From Christensenellaceae bacterium OttesenSCG-928-K19 (GTDB lineage Bacteria > Bacillota > Clostridia > Christensenellales > Christensenellaceae), in assembly GCA_030266015.1 (NCBI GenBank), contig JAJDHD010000012.1:1-62722 (forward strand): a stretch of 62,722 nt of DNA, given 5' to 3'. Made by a program: the position numbers and the translations under genes. Numbering within the stretch: the first letter of the stretch is position 1; every line of letters starts with the position of its first letter. The notes below the pieces were generated by a model. That model worked only from the letters and a program-made list of their open reading frames with translations, made no database searches and was not told where the DNA came from. Positions 16,637 to 26,323 of the stretch are shown piece by piece.

Positions 16637-16665
16637 ATTATATGGTACGATTACACAGATTGCAA
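16637..16665 (-). promoter_or_regulatory. Sigma-A promoter of the frameshifted gene
   Basis: TTGCAA, 17 bases, TATAAT on the minus strand, with the ATG at 16619 about 11 bases after the predicted transcript start. Confidence 0.75.
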
Positions 16666-16710
16666 CGGGATTTCATTTGCTCCATTTTTGAGCACCTAAC
16701 TACCTGCCCG

Positions 16711-16750
16711 CAAAAAAAGAACGGCGCCCTGTTGCCTTCGCCGTTCTTTT
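16711..16750 (-). terminator. Terminator of htrA
   Basis: AAAGAACGGCG pairs with CGCCGTTCTTT around a short loop, with A and T runs outside. It lies 16 bases after the protease stop codon and could act in both directions. Confidence 0.8.
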
Positions 16751-16765
16751 GTATTTATTTTTAGA

Positions 16766-18178
16766 TTACCATGGCAACTGTTGCTGTTGCTGCTGGCTTT
16801 CCAGTTCATTCAAGTCCACCAGCACAAATTCCAGATCCAATTCCTGTCCATCGCGCCACACCTTTGCCGTCACCGTATCCCCCACACTCCTGCTTTCAAA
16901 TGTGGGCGCATCCGCGCCGCCCGTCAGGTCAACGCCATCCAGCTCTGTAATGATATCCGACACCATCAAACCCGCCTGATCCGCCGGGCTGCCTTGTATG
17001 ATATATTGCACCACAATGCCCCGCGGCGATTCCCACAGCTTTGCATCTTCCGGGGTCACTACCTGATAGGAGAAGCCAATTCCCGGCTTTATCCCCTGTT
17101 CTTCTTCCGCGGCTGCGTCTTCCCCTTCCGCGCTTTCCCCGCTGCCCTGCACACTACCATATTGAATCAATTCTTCAGCCGCGGCTTTCGCGTCGTTGAT
17201 TGGGATGGCAAAGCCCAGGCCTTCCGCCGATATCGACTCGCCATATTGCGAATACCCCGCCGTTGAGGTCTTCATCGTATTAATGCCAATCACTTCACCG
17301 TTCGTATTCAGCAATGGCCCGCCCGAGTTCCCAGGATTAATTGCCGCGTCTGTCTGCAGCATATTCATTGTTTCACCTTCACTTATGCGGTTGGGGTTCT
17401 GGATTTCTCTTGAAACAGAGCTCAAATATCCCACCGTTACTGTATTGGAAAGCTGCTGCCCCAGCGGGTTGCCAATGGCAATCACCATCTCGCCCGTCCG
17501 CGCTTTGTCGCTGTCGCCCAGTGGAATGGGATCCAGGCCCAGCCCCTCCACCTTTATCACGGCAGTCTCCGTGTTCTCATCCCGGCCAACCAGCTCCGCA
17601 TAATGCTCTTCGCCACTGAACGTCGTCACTTTTATCCTGTTGCCGTTCTCCACCACGTGGTTATTTGTCAGGATATGTCCTTCCGCGGAAATCACGATGC
17701 CCGTACCCGATGAAACCGCTTCTTCAATCGGCTCCTGTCCGGAAGCATACGCTTTGTTGTATGTGGCAATCCCTACCACGCTCTCCTGCACATTTTCCAC
17801 AACCTCAGGAACAGGATTCACATAATCTTCAACCGGCTTTGCCTCACCGCCCAAATCCACCTGCGGCATTTCCTCTACAGCCGCATCCTGCACCAGTCCA
17901 TCCGCTTCCGCCCGAGCCTGCTCTTCCTGCTGTTGTGCCTCCACCGCCTTGTTTAGCGCAGGCACAACAACAAATCCCGTCAGCAAGCTTCCGGCAATAA
18001 TCCCTACTGCCAGCATGGCGGCAATAATGCCAGCAATGCCTTTTTTCTTAGGCTTCTTTGGCTGTTGTGGCTCTGTCGGCCCATAGTAACTGGGATAACG
18101 TTCGTTGCCCTCCGAAACCTGCGTAAAATTCGGATTCGTTCCATTATCCTGTTCATTGTTGTAATGATAATCGCTCAT
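16766..18178 (-). CDS. htrA: HtrA/DegP-like membrane-anchored serine protease
   Basis: 470 aa. A short cytoplasmic part (residues 1-70, charged and Pro/Lys-rich) leads to one transmembrane segment (IAGIIAAMLAVGIIAGSLLTG), then an extracellular trypsin-like domain with His in LTNNHVV (about 173), Asp in the DENTETAVIKV segment, and Ser in NPGNSGGPLL (about 283). A C-terminal PDZ domain (PADQAGLMVSDIITELDG) follows, then a Gln run. It degrades misfolded exported proteins. AGGAGG precedes the ATG by 8 bases. It lies downstream of a two-component system, which may regulate it as CssRS does in Bacillus; that link is inference. Confidence 0.93.
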   Translation of the reverse strand: MSDYHYNNEQDNGTNPNFTQVSEGNERYPSYYGPTEPQQPKKPKKKGIAGIIAAMLAVGIIAGSLLTGFVVVPALNKAVEAQQQEEQARAEADGLVQDAAVEEMPQVDLGGEAKPVEDYVNPVPEVVENVQESVVGIATYNKAYASGQEPIEEAVSSGTGIVISAEGHILTNNHVVENGNRIKVTTFSGEEHYAELVGRDENTETAVIKVEGLGLDPIPLGDSDKARTGEMVIAIGNPLGQQLSNTVTVGYLSSVSREIQNPNRISEGETMNMLQTDAAINPGNSGGPLLNTNGEVIGINTMKTSTAGYSQYGESISAEGLGFAIPINDAKAAAEELIQYGSVQGSGESAEGEDAAAEEEQGIKPGIGFSYQVVTPEDAKLWESPRGIVVQYIIQGSPADQAGLMVSDIITELDGVDLTGGADAPTFESRSVGDTVTAKVWRDGQELDLEFVLVDLNELESQQQQQQLPW

Positions 18179-18312
18179 ATATGAGTCCTCCTGATATTTC
18201 AGATAAATCAATCATATCGCCGTTTTGTGAAGAAACCATGAACAAAATTTAAATAAATTCCCATATTTTATGAAAAAGCACATGGCAAGGAGTGTTTTTT
18301 GGCAATATTCCA

Positions 18313-19746
18313 TTATTCTTCCAGCTTTTCCTGCGATTTATTCAACGTAAAGGTGAATGTCGTGCCGCCAATGCTGTCCGACTCCACCCATATTTTCTGC
18401 CGGTGTTCCTCCAATATCTTCTTCACAATGGAAAGCCCAATGCCCGTCCCTTCCTTAACGCGGGTGTGCGACTCGTCCCCCTTATAAAAACGGTCAAATA
18501 GGCTGGGGATCATAGACCGCGGGATAGGCTCGCCCGAGTTATTCACGCTCACATACACCAGCTTATCGTCCGTCATTGTGGAAATCCGCAGCCTTCCCCC
18601 GTAATCCGCAAATTTTATGGCATTATCCATCAGGTTCTGCAACACTTGCATCAAGCGGTTTTCATCCGCCTGCGCATATTGCTTGTTGTTTTGGAACTCA
18701 ACCTCCACCATCAGGTTTTTTACATCAATTTTACGCTCAAACGTGATTAGAAGTCGGCGCACCATCTCGTTCACTTCCACATCCGCAACCTGCATGGGGA
18801 ATTGCCCGGATTCAATTTTCGCCAAATCCAAAAGATCACTTATGAGGCCGTTCATGCGCTTGGTTTCATCCAGCACAACACTCAGGTAATGCAGCTCTTC
18901 ATTTTTAGGGATTATGCCATCTATCACGCCCTGCACCATCCCCTGTATGGATGTGAGCGGGCTTCTAAGCTCATGTGATACATTCGCAACAAAGCTGTCC
19001 TGCGTCTGCTGTGATTTTTTCAGGTCCCGTGCGACAACGTTAAACGTATCTGCAAGCTGGCCGATTTCATCCTCCGACTTCACCTCCAGCCAAATATCAA
19101 AATGGCCGCGCGCAAGCTGCTTTGCCCCACGCGCCACCACAGAGAGCGGGCGCAGCATACTCCTTGTAAAGAAGTAGGTGAGTAACATAGCAAGCACCGC
19201 CGCAATCGCAATGGAGAGAACAATAGACCGATATACTGCCATCAGTGGCTCATTTAACGCGCTGATCCGCCTATGCACAAAAATATAACAATATTGGTCG
19301 GCCCCGACCCCATGGTCTATCGCCGCGGCAGCCGTAATCACAGGCGTGTTAAAGAAGTTTGCTTCCTCCTCCACAACCATGTCCCGCTGGTTTTCCTGCA
19401 GGTTGGCAAGCATTTTTTCATAATACATCGCGACCTCTTCCCAGGTCACCTCACCGCCCGCATATTTAATCGTCTTATTGTCGTTTTTTACGACCCAAAC
19501 AACAACATCCTCCCTTTTCGCCATCTCCTGAAGCACACTTTCCACCAATGCTTCCTCGATGTAACCATTGTTGTACATATACCCCCAGCTTTCCAGGTTA
19601 TCAAGGATGCGGGTAAGCTGCGTCTGGTTATCCTCCAAATACGTTTCACGCATCAGGCTGCTTATAAGGGCACCAGAAATAAACAGCGACACCATAATGA
19701 TCGCCATAAACAGCATTACCATTTTCCCAAATATTGTTCTAAACAA
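18313..19746 (-). CDS. Two-component sensor histidine kinase (PhoR/WalK-like)
   Basis: 477 aa. TM1 at the N-terminus (MLFMAIIMVSLFISGAL), an extracellular sensor of about 140 residues, TM2 (LSIAIAAVLAMLLTYFF), a HAMP segment, HisKA with phosphoacceptor VSHELRSPLTSI, and an HATPase domain with DNAIKFADYGG, FDRFYKGD and GTGIGLSIVKKI. TTG start, with AAAGGTG about 10 bases upstream. It follows the response regulator on the same strand after a 307-base gap containing a repeat element, and precedes htrA, which suggests an envelope-stress circuit. Confidence 0.93.
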   Translation of the reverse strand: MFRTIFGKMVMLFMAIIMVSLFISGALISSLMRETYLEDNQTQLTRILDNLESWGYMYNNGYIEEALVESVLQEMAKREDVVVWVVKNDNKTIKYAGGEVTWEEVAMYYEKMLANLQENQRDMVVEEEANFFNTPVITAAAAIDHGVGADQYCYIFVHRRISALNEPLMAVYRSIVLSIAIAAVLAMLLTYFFTRSMLRPLSVVARGAKQLARGHFDIWLEVKSEDEIGQLADTFNVVARDLKKSQQTQDSFVANVSHELRSPLTSIQGMVQGVIDGIIPKNEELHYLSVVLDETKRMNGLISDLLDLAKIESGQFPMQVADVEVNEMVRRLLITFERKIDVKNLMVEVEFQNNKQYAQADENRLMQVLQNLMDNAIKFADYGGRLRISTMTDDKLVYVSVNNSGEPIPRSMIPSLFDRFYKGDESHTRVKEGTGIGLSIVKKILEEHRQKIWVESDSIGGTTFTFTLNKSQEKLEE

Positions 19747-19895
19747 CTGACAGTTACACCTTTGCTTTTGTTTTTATACTTACCGCCCCCGGCAATACAT
19801 GCGCCTGTACTTCAAAAGAAGGTCTTCCGTTCTTCGCAGCAGCATAAACATAGACCCTGGCTGGCAAAACCAATTTCTACCGGCAACCCATCTAT

Positions 19896-19925
19896 ATTAT
19901 ACCTCAAACTTATATCCCACTCCCC
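19896..19925. repeat. 30 bp direct repeat copying the 3' end of the regulator gene
   Basis: Identical over 30 bases to 20053-20082, the last codons and stop of the response regulator. The two copies bracket the two-hairpin element at 19953-20031, like a target duplication, although 30 bp is longer than usual for transposition. Confidence 0.85.
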
Positions 19926-19952
19926 TGCCCCTGAATGCGCAAGCGTGCGCTT

Positions 19953-20031
19953 CACGAAAGAGGCTCCGCCCCTCTCGCGCACTCTCCCTGGCAAGGTCAT
20001 TTCACTCACGCAAAAAGCGCTTCGCGAAATG
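19953..20031. repeat. Two-hairpin repeat element, copy 1
   Basis: Hairpin A: AGAGG (19959-19963) with CCTCT (19971-19975), flanked by CGAA and CGCG. Hairpin B: CATTTC (19998-20003) with GAAATG (20026-20031), inner C-G pair, and loop TCACGCAAAAAGCGCTTC. The same layout occurs at 35171-35251 and 35293-35374 with different but complementary stems. Confidence 0.75.
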
Positions 20032-20053
20032 ATTTCATCCAAGCCATCAAGCA

Positions 20054-20728
20054 TTATACCTCAAACTTATATCCCACTCCCCATACTGTTTTAATCTGCC
20101 ATGGCTCATCGTCGTCAAACTTTTCCCGCAGACGCTTTATATGCACGTCTACTGTACGGGAATCGCCAAAATACTCAAACCCCCAAACCTGCTCCAAAAG
20201 CTGGTCGCGCGTAAAGACCTTATTGGGCCGCGCAGCCAAAAAATGTAGCAGCTCTATCTCCTTAGGCGGCATTTGCAGCTCTTCGCCCTTGTAGATTACC
20301 TGATAATTCTGCATGTCTATTTTCAAATCCGGATATTCCAGCACGTCAGACTTGTCCTCCTGCGTGCTGCGGCGAATCACCGCCTTCACCCGTGCCACAA
20401 GCTCTTTGGGGTCAAAGGGCTTTACAATATAATCATCTGCGCCCAACTCCAGCGCCAGCACCTTGTCAAATGTTTCCCCCTTTGCCGTAAGCATAATCAC
20501 TGGCACGTTAGATTTCGCCCGGATCTGCTTGATTGTTTCCATGCCATCCTGCACAGGCATCATAATGTCCAGCAGCACAAGGTCATATTGCTTTCCAAAA
20601 AACAAATCCACCCCGATTGCGCCATCCGCGGCTTCCGCCACCTCATATCCTTCCTTGCGCAGGTAAAGCTTCACCACCTCGCGAATATTTTTGTCATCGT
20701 CAATAATCAGAATATTTTGTTTCGCCAT
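20054..20728 (-). CDS. OmpR/PhoP-family response regulator
   Basis: 224 aa. Receiver domain with IIDDDKNIR, phosphoacceptor Asp in LVLLDIMMPVQDG, the switch Thr in VIMLTAKG and Lys in YIVKPFDPKE. The C-terminal winged helix includes PPKEIELLHFLAARPNKVFTRDQLL and the recognition region DSRTVDVHIKRLREK. It should be phosphorylated by the kinase at 18313-19746 and control envelope or phosphate-type genes, perhaps htrA. Its last codons are duplicated downstream. Confidence 0.95.
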   Translation of the reverse strand: MAKQNILIIDDDKNIREVVKLYLRKEGYEVAEAADGAIGVDLFFGKQYDLVLLDIMMPVQDGMETIKQIRAKSNVPVIMLTAKGETFDKVLALELGADDYIVKPFDPKELVARVKAVIRRSTQEDKSDVLEYPDLKIDMQNYQVIYKGEELQMPPKEIELLHFLAARPNKVFTRDQLLEQVWGFEYFGDSRTVDVHIKRLREKFDDDEPWQIKTVWGVGYKFEV

Positions 20729-20746
20729 TTCCCTGTCCTTCCTTCC

Positions 20747-20941
20747 CTATACTTCCATAACCTCTCTACCGCTTCTTTCGAGCAAAACTGCCGCGGCCTC
20801 CAGCCAACCATCTGCCACAAGTTTCCCAGTATTATTCCAGCCTTCTTTATTCATAACCTTTGCCCCGCCGCTCAAAACGCCATTGCCCCCGACTATCCCG
20901 GCAGGCGCATCACCTTTAGTCCTAATCAATATTCCGTTCAA
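20747..20941 (-). CDS. Possible small protein between mutS2 and the response regulator
   Basis: 64 aa from a TTG codon; no ribosome site is obvious. The frame (DAPAGIVGGNGVLSGGAKVM, then GKLVADGWLEAAAVLLERSG) is not a shadow of a gene on the other strand, and it fills the gap between mutS2 and the regulator. I do not recognise it. It may be a remnant of a longer gene. Confidence 0.3.
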   Translation of the reverse strand: MNGILIRTKGDAPAGIVGGNGVLSGGAKVMNKEGWNNTGKLVADGWLEAAAVLLERSGREVMEV

Positions 20942-20957
20942 GCACTTACCGCAATCA

Positions 20958-23297
20958 TCATTTCAACTCCACAATCGTCGCACCCGGGCCGCCCTCATCA
21001 TACTCACCCTGACGCATCTTTTTTACATGCGGATGATTCCGGAGATGCGCACGCACGCCCTTCATCAAAGCGCCTGTACCCCTTCCATGGATCACAGTCA
21101 CCTGTTGTAGCCCGGATAAAAATGCGTCGTCCAGGTATTTATCCAGTTCCACCGTAGCATCGTCCACCGTTTGCCCATGCAGGTCGATACTAGCCGATAT
21201 ATTGCTACGCGATTTCAGGTTTACACTGGAGAAATATTGCTTTTGCTGTTGCGCTTCCTGTTCTGTTTTGGCAAGCTCGCCCACTGGCAGCTCCATCTTT
21301 AAAATACCCGCCTGCAGCTTCACCATGCCTTTTGCATTTGGCGGCTCCAGCACTGTCGCCGGAGCGTCCATAGAAATAATAAGCACCGTATCCCCTTCTC
21401 GAATCTCGCTTGCCTCCAATGCCTGATGTCGCTTTTGCAGCTTTTTATGCTTTTCTATCGTCTGCTTTTTCCCAGCAAGCGTCTGCCGCACCTGCTGTGT
21501 CATCTGGGTGCGCTGCGCCTCCGGCTTTGTTTTCAGCTTTTTGGCAATTTCAATCGCTTCTTCCGTCGCATCTCGCGCGTCATCAATAATCTCAATCGCC
21601 TTTTCATTTGCTTTTTCCAGTATTTTCTTTCGTTTTTCCGCTGCCTTTTCCAACGCGCGTTCCGCACGTTCACGCTCCCTGCGCGCGTCCTGCAGCATAT
21701 CGTTCGACTTTCTTAGGTTTTTTGCCGCCTTGGCACGTTCCTTTTCCGCCACCTCAATCAGGCGGTTATATTCCACCGTTTCACTTTGCATATACCCCTG
21801 CGCGGCTTGTATGATCTCCGCGGGCAACCCCAGCGATTTACTGATCGCCAATGCGTTCGACCGACCAGCCACACCCATAATAAGCCTGTAGGTAGGCGTC
21901 AGCGTCGCCGCGTTAAACTCCATACTGGCGTTTTCAAAGCCGTCATGCGCCGTAGCAAATGCTTTCAATTCGCCGATATGCGTGGTGGCAATCAGCATTG
22001 CGCCATTTCCATGCAGGTGTGCCAGCACAGCCTGTGCCAGCGCGCTGCCTTCCTGCGGGTCTGTGCCCGCGCCCAGCTCATCCAGCAACACCAGCGAGCG
22101 ATTTCCCGCATGTTTCACCGCATAAATAATGCTCTTCATATGCGCCGAAAATGTGGATAGCGACTGCTCTATACTCTGCTCGTCCCCTATATCCGCAAAA
22201 ATACCGTCAAACACAGGCAGCTTCACCGTCCCCAACGCCGGCAGCAAAAAGCCTGACTGCGCCATGGCACAAAAAAGACCCACCAGCTTCAACGTCACCG
22301 TCTTCCCCCCCGTGTTCGGGCCGGTTACAATGAGCGCCGTTATGCCATCATGCATATTTACTGTCACGGGCACCACCCTGTCCGCCTCAATCAGCGGGTG
22401 CCGCCCCTCTTTTATCTCAATGATATTATCTTCATTAAACTCCACCGGCACAGCTTTCATCTCTCGCGCCAATGATGCCTTGGCAAACAGGATATCCAGC
22501 TCTGTCAAAAGCTCCACATCAGCTTTTAGCTCCTCACGGTAGCCGCTCACCATCGCCGTGAGCGCTTGCAGCACCGCGGCAATCTCCGCCGCCTCCGCAC
22601 CTTCCAGCTCGCGGATGCGGTTGTTTGCTTCCACCACGCTTGCCGGCTCCACAAAAAGCGTGGCGCCGGATGCGCTTTTCTCATGCACAATCCCAGCCAC
22701 ATCGCCTTTATGCTCCGTCTTTACCGGCACAACATACCTGCCGCCGCGTTGCGTAATAATGGCATCCTGCAGGTATTTAGAGCTGTTTTTTATCATCCCT
22801 TGCAGTTTTTCCCGTATAAACTCATTTTCCTTACGGATAGCACGGCGTATACGCGCAAGCTCGGACGAAGCACCGTCCGCAATCTCATCCTCCGCAATAA
22901 TGCTTTCCTCCACGCGGTGGATAAAGGCATCGTCAAAAAAAAGCCCCTGTGCCATCGCTGGAATAACCTGCCCGTTCTCGTCTTTTGCAAGCGCCGCGGC
23001 GTGCTTTGCCGCACGCATCACGCCGCACACACGAAGCAGCTCTCCCGCCGAAAGGCTGGCCCCCGCCTTCATGCGCTTTAGTTCCGCGTTTATTGCCGAA
23101 AACCCGCGCACCGGGTAAGACGCATGGTGCAGCAGGATTGTCTCCGCCTCCATTGTTTTTTCCATCAGGAAACGCGCTTCTTTTATATCGCCTTGTGGCT
23201 GCAGGTTCATTGCCTGTTGCGCACCCGGGCCAGAAAGCGCCTTTTGCGCCAGCAATTCCAGTATTTTTTTGTATTCCAATGATACCGGTATTTTCAT
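20958..23297 (-). CDS. mutS2: MutS2 (MutS-type ATPase with Smr domain)
   Basis: 779 aa. MutS core and clamp regions are followed by the ABC ATPase with VTGPNTGGKTVTLK (Walker A), the STFSAHM signature and LVLLDELGAGTDPQEG (Walker B). A long Lys/Glu/Arg-rich coiled region follows, and a C-terminal Smr nuclease-like domain contains IDLHGQTVDDA and VIHGRGTGALMKGV. MutS2 suppresses recombination or splits collided ribosomes depending on species; it does not do mismatch repair. The start at MKIPVSLEYKK fits the family; the ribosome site is weak. Confidence 0.95.
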   Translation of the reverse strand: MKIPVSLEYKKILELLAQKALSGPGAQQAMNLQPQGDIKEARFLMEKTMEAETILLHHASYPVRGFSAINAELKRMKAGASLSAGELLRVCGVMRAAKHAAALAKDENGQVIPAMAQGLFFDDAFIHRVEESIIAEDEIADGASSELARIRRAIRKENEFIREKLQGMIKNSSKYLQDAIITQRGGRYVVPVKTEHKGDVAGIVHEKSASGATLFVEPASVVEANNRIRELEGAEAAEIAAVLQALTAMVSGYREELKADVELLTELDILFAKASLAREMKAVPVEFNEDNIIEIKEGRHPLIEADRVVPVTVNMHDGITALIVTGPNTGGKTVTLKLVGLFCAMAQSGFLLPALGTVKLPVFDGIFADIGDEQSIEQSLSTFSAHMKSIIYAVKHAGNRSLVLLDELGAGTDPQEGSALAQAVLAHLHGNGAMLIATTHIGELKAFATAHDGFENASMEFNAATLTPTYRLIMGVAGRSNALAISKSLGLPAEIIQAAQGYMQSETVEYNRLIEVAEKERAKAAKNLRKSNDMLQDARRERERAERALEKAAEKRKKILEKANEKAIEIIDDARDATEEAIEIAKKLKTKPEAQRTQMTQQVRQTLAGKKQTIEKHKKLQKRHQALEASEIREGDTVLIISMDAPATVLEPPNAKGMVKLQAGILKMELPVGELAKTEQEAQQQKQYFSSVNLKSRSNISASIDLHGQTVDDATVELDKYLDDAFLSGLQQVTVIHGRGTGALMKGVRAHLRNHPHVKKMRQGEYDEGGPGATIVELK

Positions 23298-23433
23298 AAC
23301 AGATACAGTATAGCATATTTTTTGCGCCTGTTGCTGCTGCTTCACAAAAAATTAACGGGTGACAGTCGCAGACTTCTTACCACCGCAAATATCACAAACA
23401 AAAACAGTCGTGCTCCAGCCTGCTTAACCGCAC

Positions 23434-23466
23434 AAAAAAACCGCTACCACATTCCAATGGCAACGG
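23434..23466 (-). terminator. Terminator of zapA
   Basis: CCGTTGCC pairs with GGTAGCGG (G-T pairs allowed), followed on the minus strand by seven T residues, 17 bases after the zapA stop codon. Confidence 0.75.
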
Positions 23467-23482
23467 CTTTGTTCCATTTACG

Positions 23483-23770
23483 TCATTTTTCCCCAAACCG
23501 TGGCGCGGCAACTCCCGGCGCAGGTCTCAATTTTTCCAGTTCCTTTTTTGTGGCTTCCAGCTCGTCCTGCATCTTCAGATGCTCGTCCGCAAGATTAATG
23601 GAGGTAAGCATAGCGAGTTGGGTATTATTGAGGTCGGGGTTCGCGCTTTTAATTTCTTTGAACTTTTCATTTACCTTAAGCGCCACCCGGTGAATATACT
23701 CCGCGCTTTCCGTACCGCAGATCGTGTAATCTTTTCCGCCAATCCTAACAATTGTCTTTGTTTTTTCCAC
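23483..23770 (-). CDS. zapA: Cell division protein ZapA
   Basis: 95 aa from GTG, with AGGTGA five bases upstream. The N-terminal beta part (TIVRIGGKDYTICGTESAEYI) is followed by a long coiled coil (MLTSINLADEHLKMQDELEATKKE read over residues 56-80), the ZapA signature. It bundles FtsZ filaments at midcell. The tail is Pro-rich. pheT-zapA-mutS2 is a common Bacillota gene order. Confidence 0.85.
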   Translation of the reverse strand: MEKTKTIVRIGGKDYTICGTESAEYIHRVALKVNEKFKEIKSANPDLNNTQLAMLTSINLADEHLKMQDELEATKKELEKLRPAPGVAAPRFGEK

Positions 23771-23846
23771 TTTGCTCACCTGCCTTGCCCCTTTTTGTTG
23801 ATTATACAACAAAAAGAGCAGTTCCACAATATATTAAAACAAATTC

Positions 23847-26222
23847 TCAGCTCCGCAGCTCCGCACCAAATTCCGTTTGCAGCGTTTTGACAACCTTATC
23901 CATGATCTTATCCACTTCCTTGTCTGTCATGGTGCCATCTTGTGCACGTAACGTCAATGCATATGCCAGGCTTTTTTTGCCCTCGCCAAGCTGCTCGCCT
24001 TCATACACGTCAAAAAGCTTCACCTGCTCCACGCGCTTGCCACCAGCTTTTTTAATAGCATCCATCAGGTCTCCCGCGCCTTTTCTTGTATCCACAATCA
24101 CCGCAATATCACGCGTCGCCGCAGGGAACCTTGGCAGCTCTTTATATCTTACCTGTGCTTTTTCTATGCCAAACAACGCCTCCAGGTTAATCTCCGCCAG
24201 AAACACTTTTTGCTCTAGCTCATATACTCCGGCCACCCGTGGGTTCAGTTCTCCCATCAGGCCAATGGATATGTCATCCACAAACACCTCCGCACCCGCG
24301 CCCGGATGCAGGTATTGCCGCTTCACCTGTTTACATTGCAACTCCTTGCCGCAAAGCAGCATCACAATATTCTCCAGCACACCCTTGAGGCGGAAGAAAT
24401 CACAGCCTACCCCGCTGTGAGCTATGCACAAAAGCGGCGTTTCCCTGGGCAACTGCTGCCCCTCCACAGGTGTATACGAGCGCGACACCTCATACAGCTT
24501 CAGTTCTGTGTTTTTCCTGTTCAGGTTGGTTGCAACCGTGTTCAGCATATGCGGAATCAGCGTCGTACGCAAAAACGCAGTGTCGTCGCCCAGCGGGTTC
24601 AATATCTTCACGCTTTTTGGCATGGGCATGTCCAGCTTTGCGTAATCCATCGCCCCAATAAAGGAATAGGTCACGCTTTCCATATGCCCGGTATCTATAA
24701 GGTAACGTTTTACCACATCTGTCTTTGTTTCCCTCTCCGACACAACGCCGCGCCGCATACCCACATTCGCGTCTGTCGCCGGAATATTATCATACCCGTA
24801 AATACGCGCCACTTCCTCCGCAACATCTGCCGGGCCTGTCATGTCGCCGCGAAAGGACGGGATGGTGCACACAAGCTCATCGCCCTCAAGCTCCGCCTGA
24901 ATGAATACGCGACTCAGGTATTTTTGCATCTCCCCTGCGGCAATCTCCGTCCCCAGCAGCGCATTCACGCTGCTCGCCGACGTCTTCACCACGCGGGCAG
25001 AAAGGTCTTCATTCAATATATCAATCATGCCCTGCGCCACCTTGCCCGCGCCAAGCTCATCAATCAACGTAAGCGCACGCTGCATGGCATAAAGCGTCGT
25101 GGCTGCGTCCACGCCTTTGGAGAAGCGCATAGAGCTTTCGGTGGAAACACCCAGTGCGCGTGATGTTTGCCGCACATTGCCATAGCCAAACTTCGCCGCC
25201 TCAAACACCACGGTTTTTGTATCCTGCTTGATTTCAGAATTCTGACCGCCCATAATGCCCGCAATGCCAATCGGCCCCTCCGCATCGTAGATCAGCAGCA
25301 TATTTTCTGTAAATTCATGCTCTTTGTCGTCCAGCGTCACCATTTTTTCGCCCTTTTGGGCGCGCCGTACGATGATCCTCTCCCCGCGGATATCCGCCGC
25401 ATCAAACGCGTGCATAGGCTGGCCTGTCTCCAGCATCACAAAATTCGTAATATCCACAATGTTATTAATAGGTCGCACACCCGCCTCACGCAGGCGCACG
25501 CGCATCCATTCGGGCGAAGGCTCAATCTTCACATCGGTAACCGCCGCTGCGATATATCTCGTGCAGAGGTCTTTGTCTTGCACCTCCACGCTCACCATAT
25601 CCTGCGTCTTTTTATCGCTCTCGGCATACCCCGTTTGCGGCTGCTCATATGTTTTTTCGTCAGCCGCAGCCGCCTCGCGCGCAATCCCCAGCATAGAGAG
25701 GCAGTCTGGGCGGTTAGCCCCCACCTCAAACTCCATCACCGTACCGGAAAGGTGTAAAAGCTCACGGACATCCATCCCCGGCTGTGGCTCGTTCCTCAGG
25801 ATCATAATGCCATCCACGCCCGCGCCTTCATAGTCCTCTTCCTTCAGGTTCAGCTCTTCGCCCGAGCACAGCATTCCAAACGACTCCACCCCCCGCAGCT
25901 TACCCTTTTTGATAGGGCCAGTGGGCAGCACGGCAGGCGCCTTTGCCACGGGTACATACGCGCCGGCAAACACATTGTCCGCGCCTGTCACAATTTGCAA
26001 CAACTCTGCGTCACCCACATCAATCTGGCACACAACCAGCTTGTCCGCATCCGGATGCTTATCTATTTTTTCTATTTTTCCCACAACGACATTTTGGATA
26101 TTCTCGCCGCAATGCTCAATCCCTTCCACGCCGTTGCCTGTCATTACCATCTTTTCCGCAAGCGCCTCCACACCGGAAAGCCCTTTTGTATAATCACTGA
26201 TCCATCTATATGGTGCAAGCAT
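23847..26222 (-). CDS. pheT: Phenylalanyl-tRNA synthetase beta chain
   Basis: 791 aa. N-terminal EMAP-like tRNA-binding domain (GKIEKIDKHPDADKLVVCQ), B3/B4 editing region (FEVGANRPDCLSMLGIAREA), B5 domain, catalytic-like core (EVARIYGYDNIP) and a C-terminal anticodon-binding ferredoxin fold (RFPAATRDIAVIVD). AAGGAG precedes the chosen ATG by 9 bases. It pairs with PheS in an alpha2-beta2 enzyme that charges tRNA-Phe. Confidence 0.97.
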   Translation of the reverse strand: MLAPYRWISDYTKGLSGVEALAEKMVMTGNGVEGIEHCGENIQNVVVGKIEKIDKHPDADKLVVCQIDVGDAELLQIVTGADNVFAGAYVPVAKAPAVLPTGPIKKGKLRGVESFGMLCSGEELNLKEEDYEGAGVDGIMILRNEPQPGMDVRELLHLSGTVMEFEVGANRPDCLSMLGIAREAAAADEKTYEQPQTGYAESDKKTQDMVSVEVQDKDLCTRYIAAAVTDVKIEPSPEWMRVRLREAGVRPINNIVDITNFVMLETGQPMHAFDAADIRGERIIVRRAQKGEKMVTLDDKEHEFTENMLLIYDAEGPIGIAGIMGGQNSEIKQDTKTVVFEAAKFGYGNVRQTSRALGVSTESSMRFSKGVDAATTLYAMQRALTLIDELGAGKVAQGMIDILNEDLSARVVKTSASSVNALLGTEIAAGEMQKYLSRVFIQAELEGDELVCTIPSFRGDMTGPADVAEEVARIYGYDNIPATDANVGMRRGVVSERETKTDVVKRYLIDTGHMESVTYSFIGAMDYAKLDMPMPKSVKILNPLGDDTAFLRTTLIPHMLNTVATNLNRKNTELKLYEVSRSYTPVEGQQLPRETPLLCIAHSGVGCDFFRLKGVLENIVMLLCGKELQCKQVKRQYLHPGAGAEVFVDDISIGLMGELNPRVAGVYELEQKVFLAEINLEALFGIEKAQVRYKELPRFPAATRDIAVIVDTRKGAGDLMDAIKKAGGKRVEQVKLFDVYEGEQLGEGKKSLAYALTLRAQDGTMTDKEVDKIMDKVVKTLQTEFGAELRS

Positions 26223-26323
26223 ATGTTTAAACTCCTTATTGTTCAACGCATCCCACTGGATTCGCTTCCTTACTATAGCTTTAGAGTACCATCCGTTGGT
26301 TTATTCCCTGACTGGTTTTCCCC

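Noticed and set aside
19812-20054. Coding sequence on the minus strand between regulator and kinase
   Set aside because: It reads straight through the two-hairpin element and the duplicated 30 bp, has no ribosome site, and is Cys-rich in a way typical of chance frames.
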